64,000 bases of DNA from Pseudomonas cremoricolorata DSM 17059 = NBRC 16634 (GCF_000425745.1 NZ_AUEA01000008.1:124001-188000); one strand, 5' to 3'; counted from the stretch's first letter, positions 27,101 through 48,440 are shown. Notes: a model not told the origin generated them from the letters alone. Program-made: numbers and translations.

Positions 27101-30100
27101 CAAGGCGCGCCTGCGCGGCCCGTTGCCGGACTACATGGTGCCCGCCCACCTGCTGCTGCTGGAAAGCCTGCCGCTGACCACCAACGGCAAGCTCGACCGC
27201 ACGGCCTTGCCGCAGCCCGACGCCAGCCTGCTGCAAGGCGCCTACGTCGCACCCCAAGGTCAGCTTGAGCAGGCCGTCGCCGAGGTCTGGGCCCAGGTGC
27301 TGCAGTTGCCGCAGATCGGCGCCGAGGATGATTTCTTTGCCTTGGGCGGGCACTCGCTGTTGGCCACGCAAGTGGTCTCGCGCCTGAGCCAGGCGCTTGG
27401 CCGGCCGGTGCCGCTCAAGGGCCTGTTCGAACACGCCACGTTGCGCGCCTTCGCCGCCAGCCTGGAGGTCGCCGATGCCAGCGTTGAAGCGCCGCTGCGT
27501 GCAGTCAACCGTGAACAGCCGTTGCCGTTGTCGTTCGCCCAGGAACGTCAGTGGTACCTGTGGCAGCTCGACCCGCAGAGCAGCGCCTATCACATTCCCA
27601 GCGCCTTGTTGCTGAGCGGCCCGCTGGATGTCACGGCGCTGGAGCAGGCCTTCAACTGCCTGCTCCAGCGCCACGAATCCCTGCGCACCACCTTCAGCCA
27701 CGAGGGTGCGCAGCTGGTGCAGCGCATTGCCGAGGCGGCGCCGCTGCGCATTGCCGTGGAAACCCTGGCCGACCATGCCGAGCGCGGCACCTGGCTACAG
27801 GCCCAGGCCAGCCAGGTGTTCGACCTGGAGCACGGTCCACTGCTGCGCGTCGGGCTGCTGCGCGAATCGGCAGAGCAGCACGTGCTGGCGGTGACCCAAC
27901 ACCACATCGTCTCCGACGCCTGGTCGATGCAGCGCATGGTCGAGGAACTGCTGCACGCCTACGACGCCCTGCGCCAGGGCCGCACGCCAGACCTGCCGGC
28001 GCTGCCGGTGCAGTACGCCGACTACGCGGTGTGGCAACGCGAGCGCCTGGCGGCGGGTGAGGGCGAGCGGCAACTGGCCTACTGGCAGGGTCAATTGGGC
28101 AGCGATCACACGCCGCTGGAGCTGCCGCTGGATCGCCCGCGTCCGGCCCAGGCCAGTGGCCGTGGCGCCACGCTAGGGGTGGAACTGCCCGCCGCGCTGG
28201 TTCAGCGCCTCAGGGCCCTGGCTCAGCAGGAGGGCGCGACGCTGTTCATGCTGCTGCTGGCCTCCTGGCAGGTGCTGCTGCACCGCTATAGCGGTCAGGC
28301 GCAGGTGCGCGTCGGCGTGCCGGTGGCCAACCGTCAGCAGCTGGCGACCGAGGGCCTGCTGGGCTTCTTCGTCAATACCCAGGTGCTGCAAGCGCACATC
28401 GACCCGCAGATGCCGCTGCGCGCGTTGCTCGCCCAGGTGCGCCAGAGCGCAGTCGAGGCGCAGGCCCATCAGGACCTGCCCTTCGAACGTCTGGTCGAGG
28501 CGCTGCAACCGCAGCGCAGTCAGGCCCATCACCCACTGTTCCAGGTGCTGTTCAACCACCAGGCCGAGGCCCGGCAGCAGGCCGCGCAGCGTCAGCTGGG
28601 CGAGCTGCGCCTGCAAGGGCTGGCGCTGAGCGCCAGCAGCACGCAGTTCGACCTGATGCTCGATACCTTCGAATCGGCCCATGGCCTGCAAGCGCTGTTC
28701 ACCTACGCCACCGAGCTGTTCGATGCCGCCAGCATCGAGCGTATGGCGCGGCACTGGCAGACGCTGTTGCAGGGCATGGTCGCCGCGCCTGAGCAACGCA
28801 TCGGCGCACTGCCGCTACTGGATGACGCCGAGCGCAGTGCGACCTTGCTCGACTGGAACCCGCTGGTCGCCGACTACCCGGTGCCGCAGTGCCTGCACAC
28901 AATCATCGCCACGCAGGCCGAGCAGCGCCCCGAGGCTATCGCCGTAACCGCCCCCGGCGCTTCACTGACCTACGCACAACTCGACTGCCGTGCCAACGCA
29001 CTCGCTCACCGCCTGGTCGAGCAGGGCGCCGGCCCCGACGTGCTGGTGGGCCTGGCCGCCGAGCGCAGCCCGCAGATGCTAGTCGGCCTGCTGGCGATCC
29101 TCAAAACCGGTGCTGCCTACGTGCCGCTTGACCCGGCGTATCCGCGCGAGCGTCTGGCCTACATGATCGAAGACAGCCGCATGGCGCTGCTGCTCGGTCA
29201 GCCGCAGGTGATCGAACGCCTGCCGCTGCCGGCGCAGTTGCCGGTAGTGAACCTCGACAGCGATGGCGAACGCGAAGATGCCCCGCAGGTAACCGTCAGC
29301 CCGGACAACCTCGCTTATGTCATCTACACCTCCGGCTCCACCGGCCAACCGAAAGGCACCTTGCTGACCCATCGCAATGTGCTGCGCCTGTTCGCTGCCA
29401 CCGACAGCTGGTTCGGCTTCGATGAGCACGACGTGTGGACGTTGTTCCATTCCTTCGGCTTCGATTTTTCGGTATGGGAAATCTTCGGCGCGCTGCTGCA
29501 CGGTGGCCGCCTGCTGGTGGTCGAGCAGGACGTGACCCGCTCGCCGCGCGAGTTCTATCAACTGCTTTGCACCGAGCAAGTGACGGTACTGAACCAGACC
29601 CCCTCAGCGTTCAAGGCGCTGATGCAAGTGGCCTGCGCCGAGCCTGGCGAACACGCGTTGCGTCAGGTGATCTTCGGCGGCGAAGCGCTGGATGTGAAAA
29701 GTTTGCGCCCGTGGTTCGAGCGCTTCGGCGATCAGGCGCCGCAATTGGTGAACATGTACGGCATCACCGAAACCACCGTGCACGTCAGCTATCGTCCGTT
29801 GTGCTTGGCTGACCTCGATGCCGAAGCCAGCAGCCCCATCGGCGCACCGATCAATGACCTGAGCTGGTACCTGCTCGACGCCGACCTCAACCCAGTGGCC
29901 AAGGGCTGCATCGGCGAGCTGTACATCGGCCGCGCCGGGCTGGCGCGGGGGTATCTGAACCGCGGCGGCCTCAGTGCCACGCGCTTCATTCCCAACCCGT
30001 TCGATGGACAAGGCGGGCGCCTGTACCGCTCTGGTGATCTCGCCCGTTACCGCGCCGATGGCGGCATCGACTACATCGGCCGCATCGACCATCAGGTGAA

Positions 30101-30732
30101 AATCCGCGGCTTCCGCATCGAACTGGGCGAAATCGAAGCGCAGTTGCTGTCCGGTTCACAGGTCGGCAGCGTCGCGGTGCTGACCCACGGTGAAGGCGAG
30201 GCGCTGCAACTGGTCGCCTACGTGGTGCCGAACGATAAAGCGCTACTGTACGCCGATGCCGACACCCAGGCCGCCACCCGCGAGCAGATCAAGGCGCGCC
30301 TGCGCGGCCCGTTGCCGGACTACATGGTGCCCGCCCACCTGCTGCTGCTGGAAAGCCTGCCGCTGACCACCAATGGCAAGCTCGACCGCAAGGCCTTGCC
30401 GCAGCCTGACGCCAGCCTGCTGCAAAGCGCCTACGTGGCGCCGAACAGCGAGCTGCAGCAACGTCTGGCGGTGATCTGGCAGGACGTGCTGGGCGTCGAG
30501 CGGGTCGGCCTCGACGATGATTTCTTCGCCCTCGGCGGCCACTCGCTGCAACTGGTAATGCTGCTCTCGCGCATCCGCAGCGACCTGGGCGTAGAGCTGA
30601 AGATTCGCGACTTCCACGGCCTGCGCAGCCTCGGCGAACTTGCCACCTATTTGCAGCCCCACGCATCGACCCAGGCCCGCGACGCCGAGCTGGATCAGAT
30701 CTTCGGCGTGCTCGATGAACTGGAGATGGACA

Positions 30733-30740
<8 letters not shown>
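24168..30740 (+). CDS. Pyoverdine side-chain NRPS 1: C-A(Thr)-T-C-A(Thr)-T
   Basis: 2190 residues, two elongation modules, no epimerase or thioesterase. The N-terminus (RFIGLPLDKRRTFLAALEKE, LSYAQQRMWFLWELEPGSGAYNLP) resembles PvdI/PvdJ-type synthetases that receive the chain from PvdL. Condensation motifs: HHIVADG (about 181) and HHIVSDA (about 1244). A3 motifs YTSGSTG at about 656 and 1719. Carrier serines in GGHSLL (about 1061) and GGHSLQ (about 2123). Both A domains read DFWNIGMVHK by hand alignment, the standard Thr code. The A domains are 95% identical at protein level. The stop overlaps the next NRPS start (ATGTCTGA), so the genes form one operon. Confidence 0.9.
25715..27234 (+). repeat. 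A-domain duplication, copy 1
   Basis: About 1.52 kb recurs at 28904-30423 with a constant 3189-bp offset and no indels over this span. It covers the whole adenylation domain, while the flanking condensation and carrier sequences differ clearly. This implies recent duplication or gene conversion of the A unit. Confidence 0.8.
28904..30423 (+). repeat. A-domain duplication, copy 2
   Basis: Partner of 25715-27234. About 24 of roughly 507 encoded residues differ by hand count, none in the ten specificity positions. Confidence 0.8.
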
Positions 30741-40952
<10,212 letters not shown>

Positions 40953-40956
<4 letters not shown>

Positions 40957-43900
40957 GTGACATCGACCTGCAACATCTTGGCGCTGGCCTGCCCCTGCTG
41001 GCCGAGCAACAGCACTGGAGCGATCCGGCCCATGGCGCCGCCGGCCTGCACCTGCTGCGCATCGACATCGCCGGCGAGCTGCATCAGCCGGCCCTGCAGG
41101 CGGCGCTGAACGACCTCGCGCTGCGCCAGCAGGTGCTGACCAGCGCCATCGCCGCCGTGCCCGGCTACCACGGCCAGCGCCAGTTCCCCGCTGCGCGTGC
41201 AGCACAGGTGCCGCTGAGCGTAGAGGACGGCGCCTCAGCCGAGGACCTTGCCGCGTGGCTGGCGCATGCGGCCCAAGGTGGGCGCATCGCGGCGCTGTTG
41301 CAGCGGCTAGACGATCGTTGGCAGCTGACCTTGGCGCTGCCCAGGGCGCTGGTGGATGCCGGCAGCCTCGGCGTGCTGGCCGAGCAGTTGTACGAGGCCT
41401 ACCGGCAAGGCCCGGCGGGTGCCGATGACGAGCTGGGTCAGTTCGAGCAGTACCTGCAATGGCGTGCCGAGGTGGTGCTCGACGAAGACGCAGGCCAGGC
41501 CGCGCAGTACTGGCAGGCGCATCTGGGCAACCCGGCCGTTGCCGTGCCGCACCTGCCGTACCGGCGCAGCGGTGCAGGTGCCGCTGAAACGGGTGTGGCC
41601 GAAGTTCAGACTCGGGTGGGCGACGAGTTGCGTGAGGCCATCGAGGCCTTGGCCGGCGCCCAGGGCGTCAGCGCCGACAGTGTGCTGCAAGCGGCCTGGT
41701 GGCTGCTGCTGGCACGGATCAGCGGCCGCTCGGCACTGATCGCTGGCTGGCGCCATGATGGCCGCAGCGATTACGCGTTCTTCGAGCAGACCTTGGGCCT
41801 GTTCGAGAAAACCCTGCCGCTGCACCTGCCGCTGGATCTGCAACGCCCGTTCGATCAATGCCTGGCGCAGCTGGCCGCAGTGCTCGACGCGCACCGCACC
41901 TGGCAGGAGTACTGCCCAGACAGCATTCGCGCCACCCCACCCAGCCACAGCTTTGCCGTACGCTGCCTGCCTGGCAGCGATCAGGCGGGGCTCGCGCGCT
42001 GGACCGTGCAGGTGCCTGCGAGCCTGGAGCCGGGCATCGAACTGGCCTTGCAGGTGGGCCTGGACGGCAGCGGCGCGGTACAGGCGTTGCAGCTCACCTA
42101 CCTCAGCCAGCACTACAGCGCCGCCGCCATGGCCGGGCTGCTGGCGCAATATCAGGTGCTACTGCGCGGCATCGTCGCCGCACCGGCCACGGCCGCTGGC
42201 GACCTGCCGCTGCTGGGCGATGCCGAGCGCAGCCGCCTGCTGGCGCTCAACCCGCCCAGCGCCGCCCTCGACCCACGCCTGAACCTGGCCGAGCGCATTC
42301 GCGACTGGGCTGAATCGACCCCCGATGCCGCAGCGCTGGTCAGCGCCGCGCAGACCCTGAGCTACGCCGAGCTGGAGCAGCAGGTGCAGCACCTCGCCGC
42401 GCACATGGCCGCGCAAGGCGTTGTGCGCGGCCAGCGCGTGGCCCTGGCGCTGCCGCGTTCGGCGCACTGGCTGGTGGCGGCGCTGGCGAGCTGGCGTCTT
42501 GGCGCCGCGTGGCTGGCCCTCGACCCGCAGTGGCCCGCTGCGCGCCTGGCGTTGCTGCTGGAGCAGGCCGGCGCGGCGCTGCTGGTCAGCGAGCAGCCGC
42601 TGGAACTTGAGATCGCCCAGTTGCACCTGGCCGGGCTGGATCTCAGTCACGCACCAGCCGCCTTGCCCGAGCAGCCCGCACTGATAGCCAGCGATCTTGC
42701 CTACGCGCTGTTCACTTCCGGCTCCACCGGCACACCCAAGGCGGTGGCCGTCGAGCACGGCGCGCTGTTCAACTACGTTGCCGCCGCCAGTGCCGCGCTC
42801 GATCTGGCGAGCTGCCGTCATTTCGCCTTCAGCGCCAGCACTGTGGCCGACCTGGGCCATACCAGCCTGTTCGGCGCGCTGTACCACGGCGCCACGTTGC
42901 ACCTGGCCGATGACGCCACGCTGCAGGACGCCAATGCCTTCGCCGGATTCATCCGCGAACAGGCCATCGACTGCCTGAAAATCGTCCCCTCGCACCTGGC
43001 CGCTTTGCTCGACACCCAAGCGCCGGCGCTGCCCGCCACTCTGGTGCTGGGCGGCGAAGCACTGCCGCCCGCTTTGGCTGAACGACTACTGCATTTGCGC
43101 CCCGAGATGCGCCTGTTCAACCATTACGGCCCGAGCGAAAGCACCGTCGGCGTGGCCGTGCACCACGTCACCCTCGACGACCTCGACGCCGCGGCACTGC
43201 CGCTCAGCCAAGTGCTGGCCAATAACCAGTTGCTGGTGCTCGACGCCCAGCGGCGCCTGGTCGCCAGCGGCGAGTTGGGCGAGCTGTACATCGGCGGCGC
43301 CCAGCTGGCGCGCGGCTACCTCAATGCCCCCGACGCCCAAGCGCAGGCCTTCATCGAGCACCCGTGGCTGCCCGGCCAGCGCCTGTACCGCAGCGGCGAC
43401 CTGGCGCGTTATCGCCCCGAAGGCGGCATCGTGCTGTACGGGCGCGCCGACCAGCAGGTCAAACTGCGTGGCTTCCGCGTAGAACTTGCAGAAATCGAAG
43501 CGCAACTGGCGGGGTTGGCAGGCGTCAGCGAAGCGGCGGTGGTGCTCGATGCCCAGCACGAACCGCTGGCCTTGGTCACCGCGCTGGGCGCTGCGCCGGC
43601 TGACCTCGGCGAGTCGCTCAAGGCCCAGTTGCAGCAGCGCCTGCCCGCGGTGATGGTGCCGCGTCAGGTGCACGTACTGGCGCAGATGCCGCGTCTGGGC
43701 AATGGCAAGATCGACCGCAAGGCCCTCGCCAGCCTGGATCTGAGCGCGGCGCAGCAGCCCTATGTGGCCCCGCGCGACGCCTTGGAGAACATCCTCGCCG
43801 GGCGCATGGCGCAACTGCTCGGCAGCGAGCGGCTAAGCGTCGAGCAGGACTTCTTCGCCGCCGGCGGCCACTCGCTGCTGGTGATCAAGCTGGTGGCCGG

Positions 43901-44102
43901 CATCCGCAAGCTGCTGCACTGCGACGTGCACCCAGGCGTGGTCTTCGACAACCCCAGCCCCGCCGCCCTGGCCCAGGCCCTGCGCTTGCAGGAAAGCGCC
44001 CCCGGGCAGCTGGAAAAACTCGCCACCGCCCGCCTGCGGCTGGAAGCGATGAGCCCTGAAGAGAAGGCGCGCTTGTTGGAGAAGGCGCAGCCGTTGGGGT
44101 GA
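40953..44102 (+). CDS. Pyoverdine side-chain NRPS 3: interface-like domain-A(Asp)-T
   Basis: 1049 residues, translationally coupled to NRPS 2 (ATGA). The first about 430 residues have a condensation-type fold (LTYLSQHYSAAAMAGLLAQY near its end), but the HHxxxDG motif is replaced by PRALVDAG (about residue 130), so no condensation activity is expected. This fits an interface domain that docks the aspartyl hydroxylase. The A domain (FTSGSTGTPK, about 587) reads DLTKVGHVGK, an Asp code. The carrier is GGHSLL (about 971), with a helical C-terminal tail. There is no thioesterase, so the chain passes to another synthetase. With the hydroxylase at the end of NRPS 2, beta-hydroxyaspartate, an iron ligand, is predicted. 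Confidence 0.87.
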
Positions 44103-44120
44103 GTGGCTGGGCTTGATGGG

Positions 44121-44153
44121 CGACCGACGTTCATGCAATGGCGTCGGTCGTCT
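44121..44153 (+). terminator. Terminator after the plus-strand NRPS operon
   Basis: CGACCGACG (44121-44129) pairs with CGTCGGTCG (44142-44150), followed by TCTT, 18 bases past the NRPS 3 stop codon. It separates the operon from the sigma-factor promoter. Confidence 0.55.
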
Positions 44154-44176
44154 TGAGCGATCATGCCAGCGTTACG

Positions 44177-44195
44177 TATGATAATAGTTATCATG
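44177..44195. promoter_or_regulatory. Fur box upstream of the ECF sigma gene
   Basis: ATGATAATAGTTATCAT (44178-44194) is a perfect 7-bp inverted repeat around TAG and matches the Fur consensus well. It ends 39 bp before the sigma-factor start codon, so the sigma/anti-sigma pair should be repressed by iron-loaded Fur. Confidence 0.8.
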
Positions 44196-44233
44196 TGCAT
44201 GCGACCTCGCAGTGCTCTTCACAGGCCCACCCC

Positions 44234-44737
44234 ATGTCTGCCACTGACACGCCTTCTTCCTTCGACATTCAAACGCTCTACACCGACCATCACGGCTGGC
44301 TGCACAACTGGTTGCGCAAGAAGCTGGGCTGCGGCAGCAGTGCCGCCGATCTGGCCCACGACACCTTCCTGCGCCTGCTGGCCAAACCCGAGCCGTTGCA
44401 GATTCGTGAGTCGCGGGCGCTGTTGGTGACGGTGGCGCGCAGTGTGCTGAGCAACCACTTTCGTCGGCAGAAGCTCGAGCGTGCTTACCTGGAGGTGCTC
44501 GCCAGCCTGCCCGAGCAGGTGATGCCGTCGCTGGAAGATCAAGCCATCCTGCTCGAAACCCTGCTGGAACTCGACCGCCTGCTCGATGGCCTGGCGCAGC
44601 CGGTGCGCCAGGCGTTTTTGTGGTCGCAGCTCGATGGCCTGAGCCATGCCGAGATCGCCGGGCGGCTGGGGACGTCGGTGACCACGGTCAAGCGCTACAT
44701 CGTCAAGGCGGGCGTGCAATGTGTCTTTGCGCAGTGA
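44234..44737 (+). CDS. FecI-type ECF sigma factor (iron-responsive)
   Basis: 167 residues. The ATG at 44234 is chosen because the open frame upstream (to 44138) runs through the Fur box. Region 2 reads LAHDTFLRLLAK and ESRALLVTVARSVLSNHFRR, and region 4 reads LDGLSHAEIAGRLGTSVTTVKRYI. These are typical of FecI/FpvI/PupI sigma factors that transcribe TonB receptor genes after a cell-surface signal. It is followed 7 bp later by its FecR-type partner and then by two signalling receptors, the standard order for such a system. Confidence 0.9.
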   Translation: MSATDTPSSFDIQTLYTDHHGWLHNWLRKKLGCGSSAADLAHDTFLRLLAKPEPLQIRESRALLVTVARSVLSNHFRRQKLERAYLEVLASLPEQVMPSLEDQAILLETLLELDRLLDGLAQPVRQAFLWSQLDGLSHAEIAGRLGTSVTTVKRYIVKAGVQCVFAQ

Positions 44738-44744
44738 GGCCGCG

Positions 44745-45713
44745 ATGAATGCCATCTCGCCTGCTATCGCCGAGCGTGCGGTGGAATGGATGGTCGAGCT
44801 GCAAAGCCCGCCAGTCACTGCGCAAACCGTTGTCGACTGGCAACGCTGGCGCGCCGAAAACCCCGAGCATGAGCGTGCCTGGCAGCGCATCGAAGCCTTC
44901 GGCGAGCGCTTGGCGATCGCCGCCGAACATGCCGGGGTTGCCCAGACCACGCTGGCCTCGCTGTCACCTGCAGGCGGCATCGAGCGGCGCCAGGTGTTCA
45001 AGGCGCTGGCGCTGCTGGTCGGCGTCGGCTCGGTGGCCTGGGCCGGGCGCAACAGCAGTACCTGGCAGAATCTGAGCGCCGATTATCGCAGCGCCGTGGG
45101 CGAGCAACGGCGCCTGACCCTGGCCGACGGCACCCGGGTGATGTTGAACACCGACTCGGCCATCGATGTGCACTTCGATGCCCATACCCGCTTGCTGCGC
45201 CTGCTGCGCGGCGAAGTCCAGATTCGCACCGCCAGCGACCCGCAGGCCCGACCGTTCTGGGCGCACACCCAACAGGGCAGCGTGCACAGCCACAGCAGCA
45301 GCTTCCTGCTGCGTCAGTCGAAGGGCCTGGGCAGCGTTGCAGTCAGCGCCGGCCAGCTCACCCTGCATGCCGGCCTGCAAGCCCCGCTAACCTTGCAGGC
45401 GGGCCAGAAGGTGCTGTTCAGTGAGCGCCAGATCGGCCCGGTGAGGGCGCTCAGCGAAGCCGATGGCGCCTGGGCCGACGGCATGCTGATTGCCAACGAC
45501 CAGCGCCTGCAGGACTTCCTCGCCGAGGTGAGCCGTTACCGTCCGGGGCATCTGGGCTGTTCGAGCGAGGTGGCCGACCTCCGCGTCGCCGGCACTTACC
45601 CCTTGGCCGACACCGACAAGATTCTGCAAACCCTGGGCACCACGTTGAACCTGGAGGTGCGCCGCTTCACGCCGTACTGGGTCAGCCTGGAAGGCAGAAC
45701 ACGCCGGGTCTGA
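44745..45713 (+). CDS. FecR-type anti-sigma factor / sigma regulator
   Basis: 322 residues. The ATG at 44745 has GAGG at 44736-44739; a GTG at 44721 inside the sigma gene is the alternative. The cytosolic DUF4880 segment has the Trp-rich signature AVEWMVELQSPPV and WQRWRAENPEHERAWQRI. One membrane helix (VFKALALLVGVGSVAWAG, about residues 87-104) follows. The periplasmic FecR domain starts at GEQRRLTLADGTRVMLNTDS, with a C-terminal receptor-contact region (PLADTDKILQTLGTTLNLEV). It relays receptor occupancy to the FecI-type sigma. Confidence 0.9.
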   Translation: MNAISPAIAERAVEWMVELQSPPVTAQTVVDWQRWRAENPEHERAWQRIEAFGERLAIAAEHAGVAQTTLASLSPAGGIERRQVFKALALLVGVGSVAWAGRNSSTWQNLSADYRSAVGEQRRLTLADGTRVMLNTDSAIDVHFDAHTRLLRLLRGEVQIRTASDPQARPFWAHTQQGSVHSHSSSFLLRQSKGLGSVAVSAGQLTLHAGLQAPLTLQAGQKVLFSERQIGPVRALSEADGAWADGMLIANDQRLQDFLAEVSRYRPGHLGCSSEVADLRVAGTYPLADTDKILQTLGTTLNLEVRRFTPYWVSLEGRTRRV

Positions 45714-45723
45714 ATTTTTTTCA

Positions 45724-45749
45724 GAAAAACACCGGGCAGGGTGGTCCGT
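45724..45749 (+). promoter_or_regulatory. Possible FecI-type ECF promoter of the first receptor gene
   Basis: GAAAAA (45724-45729) and CGT (45747-45749) occur 70-95 bp before the receptor start and resemble the -35/-10 layout of FecI-class promoters. The match is loose. Confidence 0.25.
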
Positions 45750-45818
45750 TCGGCGTTCTGGCGAGACATGGAGATAAACACCCCCTTTATTTCCTTCGGC
45801 TTTCTCGTGGAGCTCTAC

Positions 45819-48317
45819 ATGAATCCCCCTCTGCGTCTTCGCTCGCTGACCCTGAGCATGCTCTGCACCCTGACCCCCGGTGTGTTCAGCGGCGCCTTGC
45901 TGCTGGCGCCGGCACTGGCCAGCGCTGCCGAAAGTCGCCAGCCTTTCGATGTTGCGCCGGGTGCGTTGAACCAAGCCCTGACCCAGTTCGGCCATCAGGC
46001 CAATCTGCTGATTTCCTACCCCGCGCAGCAGGCGGCCGGGCGCCGCAGCCCGGGCCTGCAAGGCACCTACAGCGTCGAACAGGGATTGGCCCTGCTGTTG
46101 GCCGGCTCAGGGTTGCAAGCTGTGCGCCTGGGCAATGGCAGCTACACCTTGCAGGAAGCGGTGGTCAGCCCAGCCGGCGCGGGTGGCGCCATCGAACTCG
46201 GTGCGACCAGCATTACCGGGCAGGGCATGGGCGAGGCCACGGAAAACTCCGGGACGTACAAGGCCGGGTTGACCAGCGTCGGCTCGAAAACCCCGACCTC
46301 GATACGCGAAACCCCGCAGTCGGTCTCGGTGGTTACCGCCCAGGCGCTCAAGGATCGGCAGATCACCACTTTGGGCCAGGCCATGCGCGCCACCCCCGGC
46401 ATTACCGTGAACAACTCCAACTACCGCACCCCGCGCTACTACTCGCGCGGCTTCGAGATCAAGAACCTGCAGGTCGACGGTGCGGCCAGCGTCGACACCA
46501 ACGGTGGCTACTCCAACCACCTGTACAACATGACCGAGTTCGACCACGTCGAAGTGCTGCGCGGCTCGGCAGGGCTGTTCGGCGGTGTGGGCGACCCTGG
46601 CGGCATCATCAACCTGGTGCGCAAACGTCCACTCGACCATTACCAGCTGAAATTCGAAGCCTCCGCCGGGACCTGGGACAACTACCGCTCCGAGGTCGAT
46701 GTCACCGGACCGCTGGCCTTCGACGGTGCGCTGCGCGGGCGTCTGGCCGCCAGCTACACCGATCGGCAGTACTTCATGGACGGGCGAGCGTCGGAAAACC
46801 CGACGATCTACGGGGTGCTGGAAGCCGACCTGTCGCCGGACACCATGGTCACCTTCGGCGGGCGTCTGGAGCAGGTCAAGGAAACCGGCACCGGTGATGG
46901 CCTGCCGTTCTACACCTACGGCAAGAAACCCAATTACAGTCGCAGCTACTGGCCGACCACCGGCTTCTCCTATTCCGATCACGACTCCAACGAACTGTTC
47001 GTCAAGCTCGACCATTACCTGGACGACAACTGGAAGTTCAACACCTCGCTGACCCGGGTCTGGGACGATGTCGAGAGCCAGGGCGCATTCGGTTACGGCA
47101 CCATGGACGCCAACGCGCAGGGTCCTTACTGGTCGGGCAGCTACCAGAAGGCCTGGAGCGAGCAGACCGTGGTCGACCTGAACCTGTCGGGCAAATTCGA
47201 GCTGCTGGGCCGTCAGCACGAACTGCTGATCGGTGCCGATGCGCAGAAGATCAAGAGCCGCTGGCGCGCAGCGGACGGCGCCAATGGACGCTTCGGTTCG
47301 CTGTGGGAGCCGTGGGTGGTGACGGGCGTCGACAAAGAGTTCTGGCGCGACTACAACCCCACCAACCAGAAGCAGTACGGGCTTTATTCGACCCTGCGTC
47401 TGCAATTGGCCGATCCGCTCAAGCTGATCGTCGGCGCCCGCGCCAGCCGTTATTCCTACGACCAGACCTACTCCAAGAAGAACCGCGAGACCGGCGTCTG
47501 GGCGCCCGACAACATCATTGACTACCGCAACGGCACCAAGCTGGTGCCGTTCGGCGGGCTGGTCTATGAGCTGAGCAATGAGTGGTCGGCCTATGGCAGC
47601 TATTCGGAAATCTACAACCCCCAGGCGCAGTACCAGTCAGGTCCGCTGCCGGGCGCGCCGCTCGAGCCGATGGTCGGCAAGACCTACGAAACCGGGATCA
47701 AGGGTGAACTGCTCGACGGGGCGCTGAACGTCTCGGCAGCGCTGTTTTACGGCGAGCGCGAAAACCAGGCGATGCTCGACCGCCGCTATGCACAGGAGAT
47801 GTCCTTGTACGGCGGCAGCTGCTGCTACCTGCCACGCGGCAAGGTGGTCAGCAAGGGGCTCGATCTGGAAGCCACAGGCGAGTTGGCGCCTGGCTGGGAA
47901 ATCACCGCAGGCTACACCTTCAACCGTAATCAGACCCGCAGTGGCGACGCCTCGTTTGCCACTGTCACGCCCAAGCACCAGGCGAAACTGTGGAGCACCT
48001 ACGTGCTGCCGGGCGAGCTGTCGGACTGGAAAGTCGGGGGTGGCGTGAGGGCGCAGAGCGGTTACTACGTCAACACCGTGGTCGACTACGACGGCAACAC
48101 CGAGATCACCCCGACCGCCGTGAAGTTGAGCCAGGGCGGCTATGCCTTGTGGGACGCGATGATCGAATACAAGGTCGATTCGCATTGGAGCGTGGCACTC
48201 AACGGCAACAACCTGCTCGACCGCAAGTACTACGACACCTTGTATTACCCCGCCGGCGGCAACTACTTCGGCGAACCGCGCAACTTCATGCTGAGCGTGC
48301 GTGGTATGTGGGACTGA
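45819..48317 (+). CDS. FpvA-like TonB-dependent siderophore receptor with signalling domain (1)
   Basis: 832 residues from ATG 45819 (GGAG just upstream; the frame upstream is not signal-like). A signal peptide ends near ALASAAES. The secretin/TonB N-terminal (STN) signalling domain is at about 47-112 (FDVAPGALNQALTQFGHQAN). The plug begins near TPTSIRETPQSVSVVTAQAL and contains FDHVEVLRGSAGLFGGVGDP and GGIINLVRKRP. A beta-barrel follows, ending SVRGMWD. It imports a ferric siderophore across the outer membrane and signals to the adjacent FecI/FecR pair. A T-tailed hairpin ends the transcript. It is clearly homologous to the next gene. Confidence 0.9.
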   Translation: MNPPLRLRSLTLSMLCTLTPGVFSGALLLAPALASAAESRQPFDVAPGALNQALTQFGHQANLLISYPAQQAAGRRSPGLQGTYSVEQGLALLLAGSGLQAVRLGNGSYTLQEAVVSPAGAGGAIELGATSITGQGMGEATENSGTYKAGLTSVGSKTPTSIRETPQSVSVVTAQALKDRQITTLGQAMRATPGITVNNSNYRTPRYYSRGFEIKNLQVDGAASVDTNGGYSNHLYNMTEFDHVEVLRGSAGLFGGVGDPGGIINLVRKRPLDHYQLKFEASAGTWDNYRSEVDVTGPLAFDGALRGRLAASYTDRQYFMDGRASENPTIYGVLEADLSPDTMVTFGGRLEQVKETGTGDGLPFYTYGKKPNYSRSYWPTTGFSYSDHDSNELFVKLDHYLDDNWKFNTSLTRVWDDVESQGAFGYGTMDANAQGPYWSGSYQKAWSEQTVVDLNLSGKFELLGRQHELLIGADAQKIKSRWRAADGANGRFGSLWEPWVVTGVDKEFWRDYNPTNQKQYGLYSTLRLQLADPLKLIVGARASRYSYDQTYSKKNRETGVWAPDNIIDYRNGTKLVPFGGLVYELSNEWSAYGSYSEIYNPQAQYQSGPLPGAPLEPMVGKTYETGIKGELLDGALNVSAALFYGERENQAMLDRRYAQEMSLYGGSCCYLPRGKVVSKGLDLEATGELAPGWEITAGYTFNRNQTRSGDASFATVTPKHQAKLWSTYVLPGELSDWKVGGGVRAQSGYYVNTVVDYDGNTEITPTAVKLSQGGYALWDAMIEYKVDSHWSVALNGNNLLDRKYYDTLYYPAGGNYFGEPRNFMLSVRGMWD

Positions 48318-48346
48318 TACGTCTCCTTGCTTAGCCCATGAACGCC

Positions 48347-48374
48347 AACGCCCCATGCCTGCATCGGGCGTTTT
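48347..48374 (+). terminator. Rho-independent terminator after the first receptor gene
   Basis: AACGCCC (48347-48353) pairs with GGGCGTT (48366-48372), and the TTTT run extends to 48374, 30 bases past the stop codon. It makes the second receptor gene an independent transcription unit. Confidence 0.65.
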
Positions 48375-48440
48375 CGTATCCGCAATGCGCGGCTGCATGA
48401 CCTCTGTGAAACCCGCCTAGCATAACGTTTGTGAAAAATT

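Noticed and set aside
44138..44233. N-terminal extension of the sigma factor
   Set aside because: The extension would be encoded across the Fur box and has no sigma-70 region 2 similarity.
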